Below, in pieces: positions 37,948 to 46,179 of a DNA stretch of 64,000 nt. The notes beneath the pieces were generated by a model that worked only from the letters and a program-made list of their open reading frames with translations, made no database searches and was not told the origin of the DNA. The translations under genes were made by a program, and so were the position numbers. Within the stretch, counting starts at the first letter, position 1. Each line of letters begins with the position of its first letter. The DNA comes from Labrys monachus (GTDB lineage: Bacteria; Pseudomonadota; Alphaproteobacteria; Rhizobiales; Labraceae). The stretch spans positions 3,429,501 to 3,493,500 of the forward strand of contig NZ_JAUSVK010000001.1 in assembly GCF_030814655.1 (NCBI RefSeq), given 5' to 3'.

Positions 37948-38686
37948 CGTTACCGTCGCCTTCTCGGGCGTCCGGGCGCTCGACGGCGTCAGCCTGGAAG
38001 CCCGGCCCGGCCGGATCCTCGGCCTCATCGGCCCCAACGGCTCGGGCAAGTCGACGCTTCTCAACGTCATTGCCGGCGCCATCGCGCCCGACAGCGGCGC
38101 GGTGACCATCGACGGCGTGCCGGTGCCGGCCGGCCGGCCCGACCAGGTGGCCGCCCGGGGCGTGGCGCGGACGTTCCAGATCTCGCGCCTCGCGCGGCGC
38201 CTGACCGTCATCCAGAACATGATGGTCGGCCGGCGAAACCAGCCGGGCGAGAGCCTGATGACGCTGCTGCTGCGCCCCGGCGTCAGCCGCCGGGCCGAAG
38301 CGGCCTGCGCGCAGGCCGCTTATGCCATGCTGCAGCGGCTGGGGCTGGCGCATCTGGCCAACCACCCCGCCGGCAGCCTTTCGGGAGGGCAGCAGAAGCT
38401 CCTCTCCATGGGCATGGCGCTGATGAGCGAACCGCGCGTCATCCTGCTCGACGAACCCGCCGCCGGGGTCAATCCGGTGCTGGTCGAGCAGCAGATCGTC
38501 TTCCTCAAGGCGATGGCCGGCGAAGGGCGCACCGTGCTGCTGATCGAGCACAATATGGAGATGATCGCCGATGTCTGCGACGAGGTCGTGGTGCTCGATG
38601 CCGGCGCCATCATCGCGCGCGGTACCCCCGCCGACGTCCGGCAGGACGAGCGGGTGATGCGGTCCTATCTGGGAGAAGTGGCGTGA
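37931..38686 (+). CDS. Liv-type ABC ATPase (LivG family)
   Basis: A 251-residue ATPase with Walker A GPNGSGKST, signature LSGGQQK, Walker B VILLDEPAAGVNP and switch histidine in LLIEHNMEM. The TFQISRLARRLTV stretch after Walker A is typical of LivG. It partners the LivF-type ATPase encoded next, whose GTG start overlaps its stop. Confidence 0.92.
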   Translation: MLLIRDVTVAFSGVRALDGVSLEARPGRILGLIGPNGSGKSTLLNVIAGAIAPDSGAVTIDGVPVPAGRPDQVAARGVARTFQISRLARRLTVIQNMMVGRRNQPGESLMTLLLRPGVSRRAEAACAQAAYAMLQRLGLAHLANHPAGSLSGGQQKLLSMGMALMSEPRVILLDEPAAGVNPVLVEQQIVFLKAMAGEGRTVLLIEHNMEMIADVCDEVVVLDAGAIIARGTPADVRQDERVMRSYLGEVA

Positions 38687-39468
38687 GCACGACCCTGCCG
38701 ACGGCTTCGGCGCCGCCCTCGCTTCGCCTGCAGGCCGTGACGGCCGGCTACGGCCCGCTCACCATCCTCGACGACGTCACCCTGGAGCTGCGTCCGGACG
38801 AGATCCTCCTGGTGCTGGGCGCCAACGGCTCGGGCAAGTCGACGCTCCTCAAGACGATCATGGGGCTGACGGCGATCGGCGGCGGCCGGCTGTACAAGGG
38901 CACCGCCGACATCACGGGCTGGGCGCCCCACAGGCGCGCGGCCGCCGGCATCGGCTATGTCCCGCAGAACGCCAACGTGTTCTCCGGCCTCAGCGTGCGC
39001 GACAATCTCGGCATGGGCGCCTATCTGCAGCCCGCCAGGAGAGCGGCGGCCCAGACGGCCGTCCTCGACCTCTTCCCCCGCCTCGGCGAGCGGCTCGGCG
39101 CCACGGCGGGCGCGCTCAGCGGCGGCGAGCGGCGCATGCTGTCCATCGCCCTCACTTTGATGTCGGACCCGAGCGTCCTGCTGCTGGACGAGCCGTCCAG
39201 CGACCTCGCCCCCGCCATGATCGACATCGTCTTCGCCGCCATCCAGCGCATCCGGCGCGAACGCGGCATTCCCGTCCTGCTGGTCGAGCAGAATGTCGCG
39301 CGCGGCCTGGCGATCGCCGACCGGGTCGTCGTCATGGTGCGCGGCCAGGCCGTCGCCGACATGCCGGTCGGCGCGGTCGAGCGCGACCATCTTCACGCCC
39401 TCTTCCTCAACGGCAGCGTCGGCGCCCGGCGCCCGGACGCCCCCCATCCCCAACGTCGGAGACAGTGA
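38683..39468 (+). CDS. Liv-type ABC ATPase (LivF family)
   Basis: A 261-residue ATPase with Walker A GANGSGKST, YVPQNANVF Q-loop, signature LSGGERR and Walker B LLLDEPSSDL. It starts with GTG at 38683 in a GTGA overlap with the LivG stop. The final bases of the gene contain the start of the amidohydrolase gene (TGATG), which links transport directly to catabolism. Confidence 0.92.
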   Translation: MSTTLPTASAPPSLRLQAVTAGYGPLTILDDVTLELRPDEILLVLGANGSGKSTLLKTIMGLTAIGGGRLYKGTADITGWAPHRRAAAGIGYVPQNANVFSGLSVRDNLGMGAYLQPARRAAAQTAVLDLFPRLGERLGATAGALSGGERRMLSIALTLMSDPSVLLLDEPSSDLAPAMIDIVFAAIQRIRRERGIPVLLVEQNVARGLAIADRVVVMVRGQAVADMPVGAVERDHLHALFLNGSVGARRPDAPHPQRRRQ

Positions 39469-40844
39469 TGCAGACCTATATAGGCGGCGGCTACCTCATA
39501 CCCATGAGCGGCGACGGAACCGCCGTGATCCGCGACGGTGCCATCCTGTTCGACGAGACCGGGATCCTGGCGGTCGGGCCGGCGGCGGATCTCGCCCCGC
39601 AGAAGGAAACCGCGGACCGCGTGATCGACGCCAGGGGCCGCGCCATCCTGCCCGGCTTCGTCAACACGCACACCCATCTGGCCGGCGCGCTGACCAAGGC
39701 CCTGACGGAGGACGTGCCGACGTTCGGCGGCCCGTTCAACATCGCGCTCGGCATGCACGAGAACATCATCACCTTCGACGACGTCTATCTCCCCGGCATC
39801 GTGCACGGCATCGAGATGCTGAAGACCGGCACCACCACCATCAACGAATGCTGGTGGCAGCAGCCGCAATCGGCACGCATCATCGAGGCCGTCGGGTTGC
39901 GCGGCATCGTGGCGGCTGAGGTCCGCGAAGTCGATTCCTCGAAGATCGGCTTCGGCCGGTTCGAGCGCAATTGGGACGAGCATCTGCTCGAGAAGGGCTT
40001 CGACGAGGCGATCGATCTTATCGAGAACTGGCACGGCAAGGCCAATGGCCGCATCACCTGCCGCGTCGCGCCCGACGGCCCCGACCGCCTGAAGCCCGAG
40101 AGCATGGGCCGGCTCGGCGAACTCGCCCGCAAATACGGCGTGGGGCTCCACACCCACCTGTGCGCTGTTCCCGGCGAGAACGAGTTCATGGTGAAGCTGT
40201 GGGGCAAGAAGTCGATCCCGTTGCTGCAGGAACTCGGCATGCTCGGGCCCGATTTCATCGGCGCCCATTGCGTCTACATGGACGATGAAGACATCGGCAT
40301 GATGGTCGACACCGGCTCCTGCATGAGCCACACGGCCTTCCTGGTCGGCAAGCGCGCCTATTACCCGCCGATGAAGAAGATCTACGACGCCGGCATGAAG
40401 GTGTCGCTCGGCACCGACTGGCTCTCCAACGACATGTTCAACGTCATGCGCTCGGCGATCGTCATCGCGCGCGTGCTCTACGGCGAGGTCGGCATACGTG
40501 TGGCGAGCGATGTCCTGCGCATGGCGACGATCGACGGCGCCCGCTGCCTCAACCTCGAAAGCCAGATCGGCTCGCTCGAGCCCGGCAAGCGGGCCGACGT
40601 CATGCTGCTCGACGTGTCGACCTCCTGGATGAATCCGCTCCGGGTCGAGAACCTCATCACCAACATCGTCTACAACGCCTGCGGCCGCGACGTGACGCAT
40701 GTGTTCGTCGACGGCGAATGCCTGGTGGACGACCAGCGCCTCACCCGCATGGACGAGGCCGAGGCGATCCGCGAGGCGCAGATCGTCGCCGAGAGCGTGT
40801 GGCAGCGCGCCAAGCCGCTCTTCACCGCCGAGGGCATGCCGTGA
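39468..40844 (+). CDS. Amidohydrolase, cytosine/adenosine-deaminase-like
   Basis: A 458-residue mononuclear amidohydrolase of the ATZ/TRZ and MTA/SAH deaminase group. Metal ligands and partners are seen: NTHTH (His68, His70), GLHTHL (His228/His230), GAHCVYMDDED (His267 and acid) and LGTDW (Asp317). Such enzymes remove an amino or similar group from a purine, pyrimidine or triazine ring. With a nucleoside hydrolase in TGATG overlap after it, deamination of an imported nucleoside or base is likely. GGAG before ATG 39468 sets the start. Confidence 0.88.
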   Translation: MQTYIGGGYLIPMSGDGTAVIRDGAILFDETGILAVGPAADLAPQKETADRVIDARGRAILPGFVNTHTHLAGALTKALTEDVPTFGGPFNIALGMHENIITFDDVYLPGIVHGIEMLKTGTTTINECWWQQPQSARIIEAVGLRGIVAAEVREVDSSKIGFGRFERNWDEHLLEKGFDEAIDLIENWHGKANGRITCRVAPDGPDRLKPESMGRLGELARKYGVGLHTHLCAVPGENEFMVKLWGKKSIPLLQELGMLGPDFIGAHCVYMDDEDIGMMVDTGSCMSHTAFLVGKRAYYPPMKKIYDAGMKVSLGTDWLSNDMFNVMRSAIVIARVLYGEVGIRVASDVLRMATIDGARCLNLESQIGSLEPGKRADVMLLDVSTSWMNPLRVENLITNIVYNACGRDVTHVFVDGECLVDDQRLTRMDEAEAIREAQIVAESVWQRAKPLFTAEGMP

Positions 40845-41791
40845 TGGCGACGCCCCGCAAGATCATCATCGACACCGACCCGGGCCAGGACGACGCCTTC
40901 GCCATGCTCCTGGCGCTCGGCTCGCCGGACGAGCTGGAGGTGATCGGCGTCACCGCCGTCGCCGGCAACGTGCCGCTCGCCCGCACCACGCTCAATGCCC
41001 AGATGGTGCTGGAACTGGCCGGCCGCGCGGATATCCCCGTCTATCCGGGCTGCGAGCGCCCGATGGTCCGCTCCCTCTTCACGGCCGAATATGTCCATGG
41101 CGACTCCGGCCTCGACGGCTGCGACCTGCCGGCGCCCTCGGCACCGCTCGGGGAGAAGCACGGCGTCGATTTCATCATCGACAGCCTGATGGCGGCGCCG
41201 CCCGGCACCGTCACGGTGTGCACGCTCGGCCCGATGACCAACCTCGCCATGGCGATGGTCAAGCAGCCGGCCATCGTGCCGCGCATCGCCGAAGTCGTGC
41301 TGATGGGCGGCGGCTTCTTCGAGGGCGGCAACACTACGCCGGCGGCCGAGTTCAACATCTTCGTCGACCCGCATGCCGCCCATGTCGTCTTCACTTCCGG
41401 CGTGAAGCTGGCGATGGTGCCGATCGACTGCACCTATAAAGCCATCCTGACCCCGGGCTGGCTCGCCGAATTACGGACTGTCGGGTCCAATACGGCGATC
41501 CAGTCTGCCGGGATGGCCGAGTTCTACCAGCGTTTCGGCAACGAGAAATTCGGGACGGACAGCTATCCGCTGCACGATCCCTGCGTCATCGGCTATCTCC
41601 TCCGCCCCGATCTCTTCGGCGGCCGGATGTGCCATGTCGCGATCGACCTGGTCTCGCCGCTCACCGCCGGCATGACGGTGGTGGACTGGTGGAACGTCAC
41701 CAAGAAGCCGCCGAACTGCATGGTGCTTCGCGACCTCGACAATGACGGCTTCTACGCCCTGCTCCTGGAGCGCCTGGCGAGGCTGCCCTGA
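40844..41791 (+). CDS. Nucleoside hydrolase (IUNH family)
   Basis: A 315-residue inosine/uridine-preferring type nucleoside hydrolase that splits ribonucleosides into base and ribose. The calcium-binding block DTDPGQDDAF (residues 10-19) is intact, and TVCTLGPMTNLA and GGGFFEGGNTTPAAEFN match the family. It is the last gene of the Liv-type operon and its presence is the main reason for reading that operon as nucleoside uptake and salvage. A symmetric hairpin follows. Confidence 0.92.
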   Translation: MATPRKIIIDTDPGQDDAFAMLLALGSPDELEVIGVTAVAGNVPLARTTLNAQMVLELAGRADIPVYPGCERPMVRSLFTAEYVHGDSGLDGCDLPAPSAPLGEKHGVDFIIDSLMAAPPGTVTVCTLGPMTNLAMAMVKQPAIVPRIAEVVLMGGGFFEGGNTTPAAEFNIFVDPHAAHVVFTSGVKLAMVPIDCTYKAILTPGWLAELRTVGSNTAIQSAGMAEFYQRFGNEKFGTDSYPLHDPCVIGYLLRPDLFGGRMCHVAIDLVSPLTAGMTVVDWWNVTKKPPNCMVLRDLDNDGFYALLLERLARLP

Positions 41792-41799
41792 AGCCCTCC

Positions 41800-41825
41800 G
41801 GCAGGCCCTTCCCGAAGGGCCTGCC
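41800..41825. terminator. Bidirectional terminator hairpin
   Basis: GGCAGGCCCTTC and GAAGGGCCTGCC are perfect 12-base arms separated by only CC. It lies in the short gap between the convergent nucleoside hydrolase and flavin monooxygenase genes and could stop transcription from both sides. Confidence 0.65.
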
Positions 41826-41833
41826 ATCCCCGT

Positions 41834-43240
41834 TCACGGCGCGGCAAAGGCGAAGGCGGCCGCCGGATGGCTCGGGCGCACCCGCGGCGTCGGCGTGCCG
41901 AACATGTTCTCGCGCAGCGTGCCGGCCTCATAGCGCTCGCGATAAATGCCCCGCTTCTGCATTTCCGGCACCAGCAGATCGGCGAAATCGTCGACCGAGC
42001 GCGGCGAGATCATCTGCCGCATCAGGAAGCCGTCGACGCTGAGCGTCTCCGCCCATTCCTCGATCTTGTCGGCCACGCGCTCGGGCGTTCCCCAGGTGAA
42101 CAGGGACCGGGACGAGTCGAGCCGCGTCGCCTGGTCGATGACCCGGCCGACCGTCGTGCCCGGCGGATAGGTATAGCGGCTGAGGAAGCCGGCGCCGGGA
42201 CCGCCTTCGGCCGCGATCTCCTCGATGGTCTTCGAGCGATCATATTTCAGGAGGTCCGCACCCGAGCCGAAATGATGGGCCAGATAGCCGTCGGCGCTGC
42301 TCATCGCCTGGAAATCCGCGAATTTGGCCTCCGCTTCGGCCTGGGTCGGCGCGACGATCAAGCCCATTTCGGCGAGGATCTTGACGTCGGCCGCCGCGCG
42401 GCCCTGGCGGACCACTTCGGCGCGGACGTCGGCGGCGTTCTGCCGGTAGGCCTCCGCCGACCGGCCGCCGATGAAGACGGCCTCGGCATGCCTGGCTGCA
42501 AACGCCTTGCCGCGGCCGGAACTCCCGGCCTGGATGATCACCGGCGTGCGCTGGGGCGAAGGCTCGACCAGATGGGGGCCGGCAACCTGGAAATACGGGC
42601 CCAGATGGTCGATGCGGCGCACCCGGGCCGGGTCGGCATAGACGCCGGCCGTCATGTCGCGGACGACCGCGTCGTCCGCCCAGCTGCCCTCCCACAGCTT
42701 GTAGCAGACCGCCATGAATTCCTCGGCGAGATCGTATCGCTCGTCATGGGTGTATCTGTCGGGCGCGACGCCGAAATTCTCGTTGGCGTTCGGCAGGTAG
42801 GAGGTGACGACGTTCCAGCCGATGCGCCCGTCGGTCAGGTGGTCGAGCGTCGACATGCGCCGCGCATGGGCGAAGGGCGCCTCATAGGTGGTGGAGACGG
42901 TCGCGGCAAAGCCGAGATGGCGCGTCACCGCGGCCATGGCGGAAATCGCCATCAGCGGATCGTTCAGCGGCACATGCATGCCTTCGCGGATCGCGATGTC
43001 GTTGTTGCCGCCATAGCCCGCCGCCACGCCGAGGACATCGGCAAAGAACAGCGTATCGAACAGGGCCCGCTCGCAGGACTGGGCGAAGTCCGTCCAGTAT
43101 TTCAGGTCGTTGTAGCGCTTGCGATTATGCGGGTGGCGCCACAGGCCGTAATTGTTGTGGCTGACCGTCGGCATGTCGAGGAGATTGAAGCTCAGGATCT
43201 TCTTACCGGAGCGAGGCGCAGGACGCCCTGACGGCAGCAT
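41834..43240 (-). CDS. DszA/NtaA-family flavin-dependent monooxygenase
   Basis: A 468-residue LLM-class monooxygenase. The start KKILSFNLLDMPTVSHNNYG, the block FADVLGVAAGYGG, GRIGWNVVTSYLPN and the QAGSSGRGKAFAARHAEAVF stretch are those of nitrilotriacetate, dibenzothiophene-sulfone and related enzymes, which need a separate flavin reductase. Members of this clade, like RutA, use flavin-N5-oxide chemistry to break C-N or C-S bonds. The start ATG 43240 lacks a clear ribosome site. It stands alone, convergent with the nucleoside hydrolase gene. Confidence 0.87.
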   Translation of the reverse strand: MLPSGRPAPRSGKKILSFNLLDMPTVSHNNYGLWRHPHNRKRYNDLKYWTDFAQSCERALFDTLFFADVLGVAAGYGGNNDIAIREGMHVPLNDPLMAISAMAAVTRHLGFAATVSTTYEAPFAHARRMSTLDHLTDGRIGWNVVTSYLPNANENFGVAPDRYTHDERYDLAEEFMAVCYKLWEGSWADDAVVRDMTAGVYADPARVRRIDHLGPYFQVAGPHLVEPSPQRTPVIIQAGSSGRGKAFAARHAEAVFIGGRSAEAYRQNAADVRAEVVRQGRAAADVKILAEMGLIVAPTQAEAEAKFADFQAMSSADGYLAHHFGSGADLLKYDRSKTIEEIAAEGGPGAGFLSRYTYPPGTTVGRVIDQATRLDSSRSLFTWGTPERVADKIEEWAETLSVDGFLMRQMISPRSVDDFADLLVPEMQKRGIYRERYEAGTLRENMFGTPTPRVRPSHPAAAFAFAAP

Positions 43241-43380
43241 GACATTATTCCATGGAGTCTGGAGAAGGCTGACGGGACGAACGAAGGACCGTCCCCCGCA
43301 GGCGAAAACGCCGGGCGTCCGCCATTCTCTCCTCAGCTACGGAAACGGTCAACGGAGATGTCCGGAGCGACGCCGGCGCC

Positions 43381-43461
43381 CGATGGCGTCAGGCCATCGG
43401 CGTGAAATCCCAAACCGCGGCCGGGCAGGACGCCTTTCCGAGAAAAGCGCCCTGCCCGGCC
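43381..43461. terminator. Two hairpins in the gap before the PfpI gene
   Basis: CGATGGC/GCCATCG (43381-43387, 43393-43399) is followed by a long stem, 43419-43433 with 43447-43461, in which 14 of 15 bases pair. In the minus direction these come 65 bases after the PfpI stop, so the long one is a probable terminator for that operon. The rest of the 285-base gap shows nothing else. Confidence 0.6.
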
Positions 43462-43525
43462 TTGTGCGTGCATGCCTATATGCGTCGGGATATGATTTCG
43501 TGCTGAAAGCCCGGCGGCGAGCGGA

Positions 43526-44113
43526 TCAGTTGTGCCGGATCTCGGTGCCCAGCACCTTGAGGCATTCGCGGATGAAGGCGGCCAGCGCCGTCCAGCCCTT
43601 CGCCGACACCATGGTGCCGTCGACATAGGCTTCGGTGGGCGACAGATCGATATAGGTGCCGCCGGCCAGGGTCACTTCCGGCTCGCAGGCCCCGAGCGCG
43701 CCCACCTTCTTGCCGCGCACCACGCCGTCGACGGCGACGAGGATCTGCACGCCGTGGCAGATGGTGAAGATCGGCTTTTCGGTCTCGTGGAAATGGCGCA
43801 CCAGCGCCTGGATGCGCTTGTCGGTGCGGATATATTCCGGCCCGCGGCCACCGGCGCAATAGACGGCGTGATAGTCCTCGACCTTGATCTCGGAGAAGGT
43901 CTTGTTGATCAGCACCCTGTGGCCGAGCTTTTCCGTATAGGTCTGGTGGCCTTCGAAATCATGCAGCGAGGTGGCGATGGTGTCGCCGGCATTCTTGTCG
44001 GGGCATACCACATGCACGGTATGGCCGACCGCTTCCATCGCCTGCTGATAGACGAAGATCTCATATTCCTCGGTGAACTCACCGCACAGCATCAGGATTT
44101 TCTTGGCGGGCAT
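43526..44113 (-). CDS. DJ-1/PfpI-family protein
   Basis: A 195-residue class I glutamine-amidotransferase-like protein with the nucleophile elbow FTICHG (Cys119) and the early glutamate in GEFTEEYE (Glu15). Relatives are glyoxalase III-type or deglycase-type stress enzymes, isonitrile hydratases and proteases, so the activity cannot be fixed. It is the last gene of the minus operon that encodes an RbsABC-type importer, 71 bases after the binding-protein gene, and may detoxify a reactive aldehyde from that pathway. Confidence 0.87.
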   Translation of the reverse strand: MPAKKILMLCGEFTEEYEIFVYQQAMEAVGHTVHVVCPDKNAGDTIATSLHDFEGHQTYTEKLGHRVLINKTFSEIKVEDYHAVYCAGGRGPEYIRTDKRIQALVRHFHETEKPIFTICHGVQILVAVDGVVRGKKVGALGACEPEVTLAGGTYIDLSPTEAYVDGTMVSAKGWTALAAFIRECLKVLGTEIRHN

Positions 44114-44184
44114 CGGCTCTTCTCTGCTTGGAGGGAAATCAGCCGAAGGCGGCGAGGCTTCGATCCTGCCGCCTCCGGTCGTCG

Positions 44185-45135
44185 TCAGAAGGGCGAATCG
44201 GGGAAATAGAATTCCTTCGCATTGTCCTTGGTGATCAGCGGCGCATCGAGCTTGAGCGCGCCGCGGATGGGCGCCTGGCCGTTGAACTGGGCAGCCGTCA
44301 TGTAGATGGCGGTCTTGATCATCGAGGGCGGATAAGGGGTCTCGATCGGCGTCAGCGCATCGCCGTCGATGACCTTCTTGACGACCTCCTTCATGCCGTT
44401 GCCGCCGAGGGCGAGCTTGATGTCGGTGCGGCCGGACTGCTTGATGGCTTCGAGAGCGCCCATCAGCATGTCGTCGTCATTGGCCCAGACCGCGTCGATG
44501 TGCGGGAACTTGGCGAGATAGTCCTGCATCAGCTTGAAGGCATCGTCGCTGTTCCAGTTGGCATACTGGATATCGAGCACCTTGACGCCGGTGCCCTTCA
44601 CCACGTCCTGGAAACCCTTGATGCGCTCGTCGTCGATGACGGTGGGGATGCCGCGCATGACCACGACATCGCCCTTGCCGCCGAGCTTCTGGACCATGAA
44701 CTTGGCGGTGTTGGCGCCCACGGCGATGTTGTCGCCAGCGACATAGAGGTCCTGGACCGTGGGGTCGGTGAGGCCGCGATCGACGATGGTGATGAAGGCC
44801 CCCGCCTTCTTGACCGCCTTCACCGGTTCGGTCAGTTCCTGCGAGGAATAGGGCAGGATGACCAGCGCATCGATGTGACGGGAGGCCGAGAGATCCTCGA
44901 GGGCGCTGACCTGCGCCTCGGCCGAGGGCGACGTCTTGACGATGACGTCGATATTCGGGAAGGCCTTCTTGATCTCATCGGCAGCAGCCTTGGCATGGTA
45001 GACGACGCCGGCGGTCCAGCCGTGGTCGGCGGCGGGGATCGACACCGCGATGGTCTTCTTGTCCTGGGCGAAGGCCGGCGCGGCGGCCAGTGCCACTATG
45101 GCGCCCATTATCGCCAAGCTCTTGATTTTAATCAT
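44185..45135 (-). CDS. Sugar-type ABC transporter, periplasmic binding protein
   Basis: A 316-residue RbsB-type binding protein. The signal peptide MIKIKSLAIMGAIVALAAAP ends at AFA before QDKK. SIPAADHGWTAGVVYHAK and YVAGDNIAVGANTA match the ribose/allose group, and the C-terminal half reads ALGGNGMKEVV. GGGAGGA selects ATG 45135. It follows ATPase and permease genes, separated by a small hairpin. Confidence 0.92.
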   Translation of the reverse strand: MIKIKSLAIMGAIVALAAAPAFAQDKKTIAVSIPAADHGWTAGVVYHAKAAADEIKKAFPNIDVIVKTSPSAEAQVSALEDLSASRHIDALVILPYSSQELTEPVKAVKKAGAFITIVDRGLTDPTVQDLYVAGDNIAVGANTAKFMVQKLGGKGDVVVMRGIPTVIDDERIKGFQDVVKGTGVKVLDIQYANWNSDDAFKLMQDYLAKFPHIDAVWANDDDMLMGALEAIKQSGRTDIKLALGGNGMKEVVKKVIDGDALTPIETPYPPSMIKTAIYMTAAQFNGQAPIRGALKLDAPLITKDNAKEFYFPDSPF

Positions 45136-45169
45136 GTAGTCCTCCCAAAATGAGCCTTTTCGTAAGGTG

Positions 45170-45188
45170 CCGTGCGGCTCTTGCACGG
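45170..45188. other. Intercistronic hairpin before the binding-protein gene
   Basis: CCGTGC and GCACGG (45170-45175, 45183-45188) pair around a seven-base loop between the permease stop and the binding-protein start. It may stabilise or process the message so that binding protein is made in excess over the membrane parts. Confidence 0.4.
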
Positions 45189-45189
45189 G

Positions 45190-46179
45190 TTATCTGGAGA
45201 ATCTCTGGATGAGCATCGCGATGATGATGATGACGCCCTGGACTGCGGCCACCAGATATTCGGAGATGAAATCGGACAGGACCATCAGGTTGGCGATCAT
45301 CTCCAGGATGACGGCGCCGGCGATGGTGCCCCAGATGTGCCCCTTGCCGCCGCCGAGCGCCGTGCCGCCGATGACGACGGAGGTGATCACCTGCAGCTCC
45401 CACAGCAGGCCGGTGGTCGGCGTGGCCGCGCCGAGCCGCGGCACGTAGCAGATGGCGGCGATGGCGACGCATGCGCCCTGGATGACGAAGGCGATGGTGC
45501 GGATGCGCGCCACCGAGATGCCGGAGAAGCGCGCCACGTCCTCATTGGCGCCGACGGCGGCGCAGCGGCGCCCATATTTGGTGCGATAGAGCACGAAGGC
45601 GCCGGCGAGCGCCACCGCCGCCGACACCAGGATCGGGATCGGCACGCCCAGCACGGTGCCGAAATAGGCCGGGCGGAAGGTGTCGCGCAGATCCCGGGCG
45701 AGCGGAATGGTGCCGCCATCGGCCAGGAAGGTGATCAGGGCCCGGAAGATGCCCATGGTGCCGAGGGTCGCGATGAACGGGTCGATGCGGCCGATGGTGA
45801 CGATCAGCCCGTTGAAGAGCCCGCACAGGGCGCCGGCGCAGAGCACCAGCGCCATGCCGGCGAGGATGGCGCCGTGGCCCATGCTCGGCGCCAGATGGTT
45901 CATCGCCATGATCATGATGCCGGTCACGAAGGCCGCCATCGAGCCGACGGACAGGTCCAGGCCGCCCGACGAGATCACGAAGGTCGCGCCCACCGCGATG
46001 ATGGCGATGAAGGCCGAACGCGTGACGACATTGGTGATGTTGGTGAGCGAGAGGAAATCGGGATTGATCAGGAAGCCGATCAGGACGAGGGCGATCAGCG
46101 CGATGAACGGGCCGGCATCGACCCAGTCGATCCGCCAGCGCCGTGCCTCGCGCAGAACCGGGACGGTGGTGTCGCTCAT
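45190..46179 (-). CDS. Sugar-type ABC permease (RbsC family)
   Basis: A 329-residue permease with about ten hydrophobic segments and the family block SGGLDLSVGSMAAF. ATG 46179 overlaps the ATPase stop by four bases and follows GCAGGAGA. The central stretch GAFVLYRTKYGRRCAAVGAN is the usual cytoplasmic coupling loop. Confidence 0.92.
   Translation of the reverse strand: MSDTTVPVLREARRWRIDWVDAGPFIALIALVLIGFLINPDFLSLTNITNVVTRSAFIAIIAVGATFVISSGGLDLSVGSMAAFVTGIMIMAMNHLAPSMGHGAILAGMALVLCAGALCGLFNGLIVTIGRIDPFIATLGTMGIFRALITFLADGGTIPLARDLRDTFRPAYFGTVLGVPIPILVSAAVALAGAFVLYRTKYGRRCAAVGANEDVARFSGISVARIRTIAFVIQGACVAIAAICYVPRLGAATPTTGLLWELQVITSVVIGGTALGGGKGHIWGTIAGAVILEMIANLMVLSDFISEYLVAAVQGVIIIIAMLIQRFSR

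Noticed and set aside
34987-39468. A branched-chain amino acid importer
   Set aside because: The protein families are Liv type, but overlapping deaminase and nucleoside hydrolase genes make amino acids an unlikely substrate. Left as Liv type by family only.
43381-43461. A CRISPR or small-RNA gene in the hairpin-rich gap
   Set aside because: The hairpins differ from each other, there are no repeated units with spacers, and a terminator role explains the longer one.
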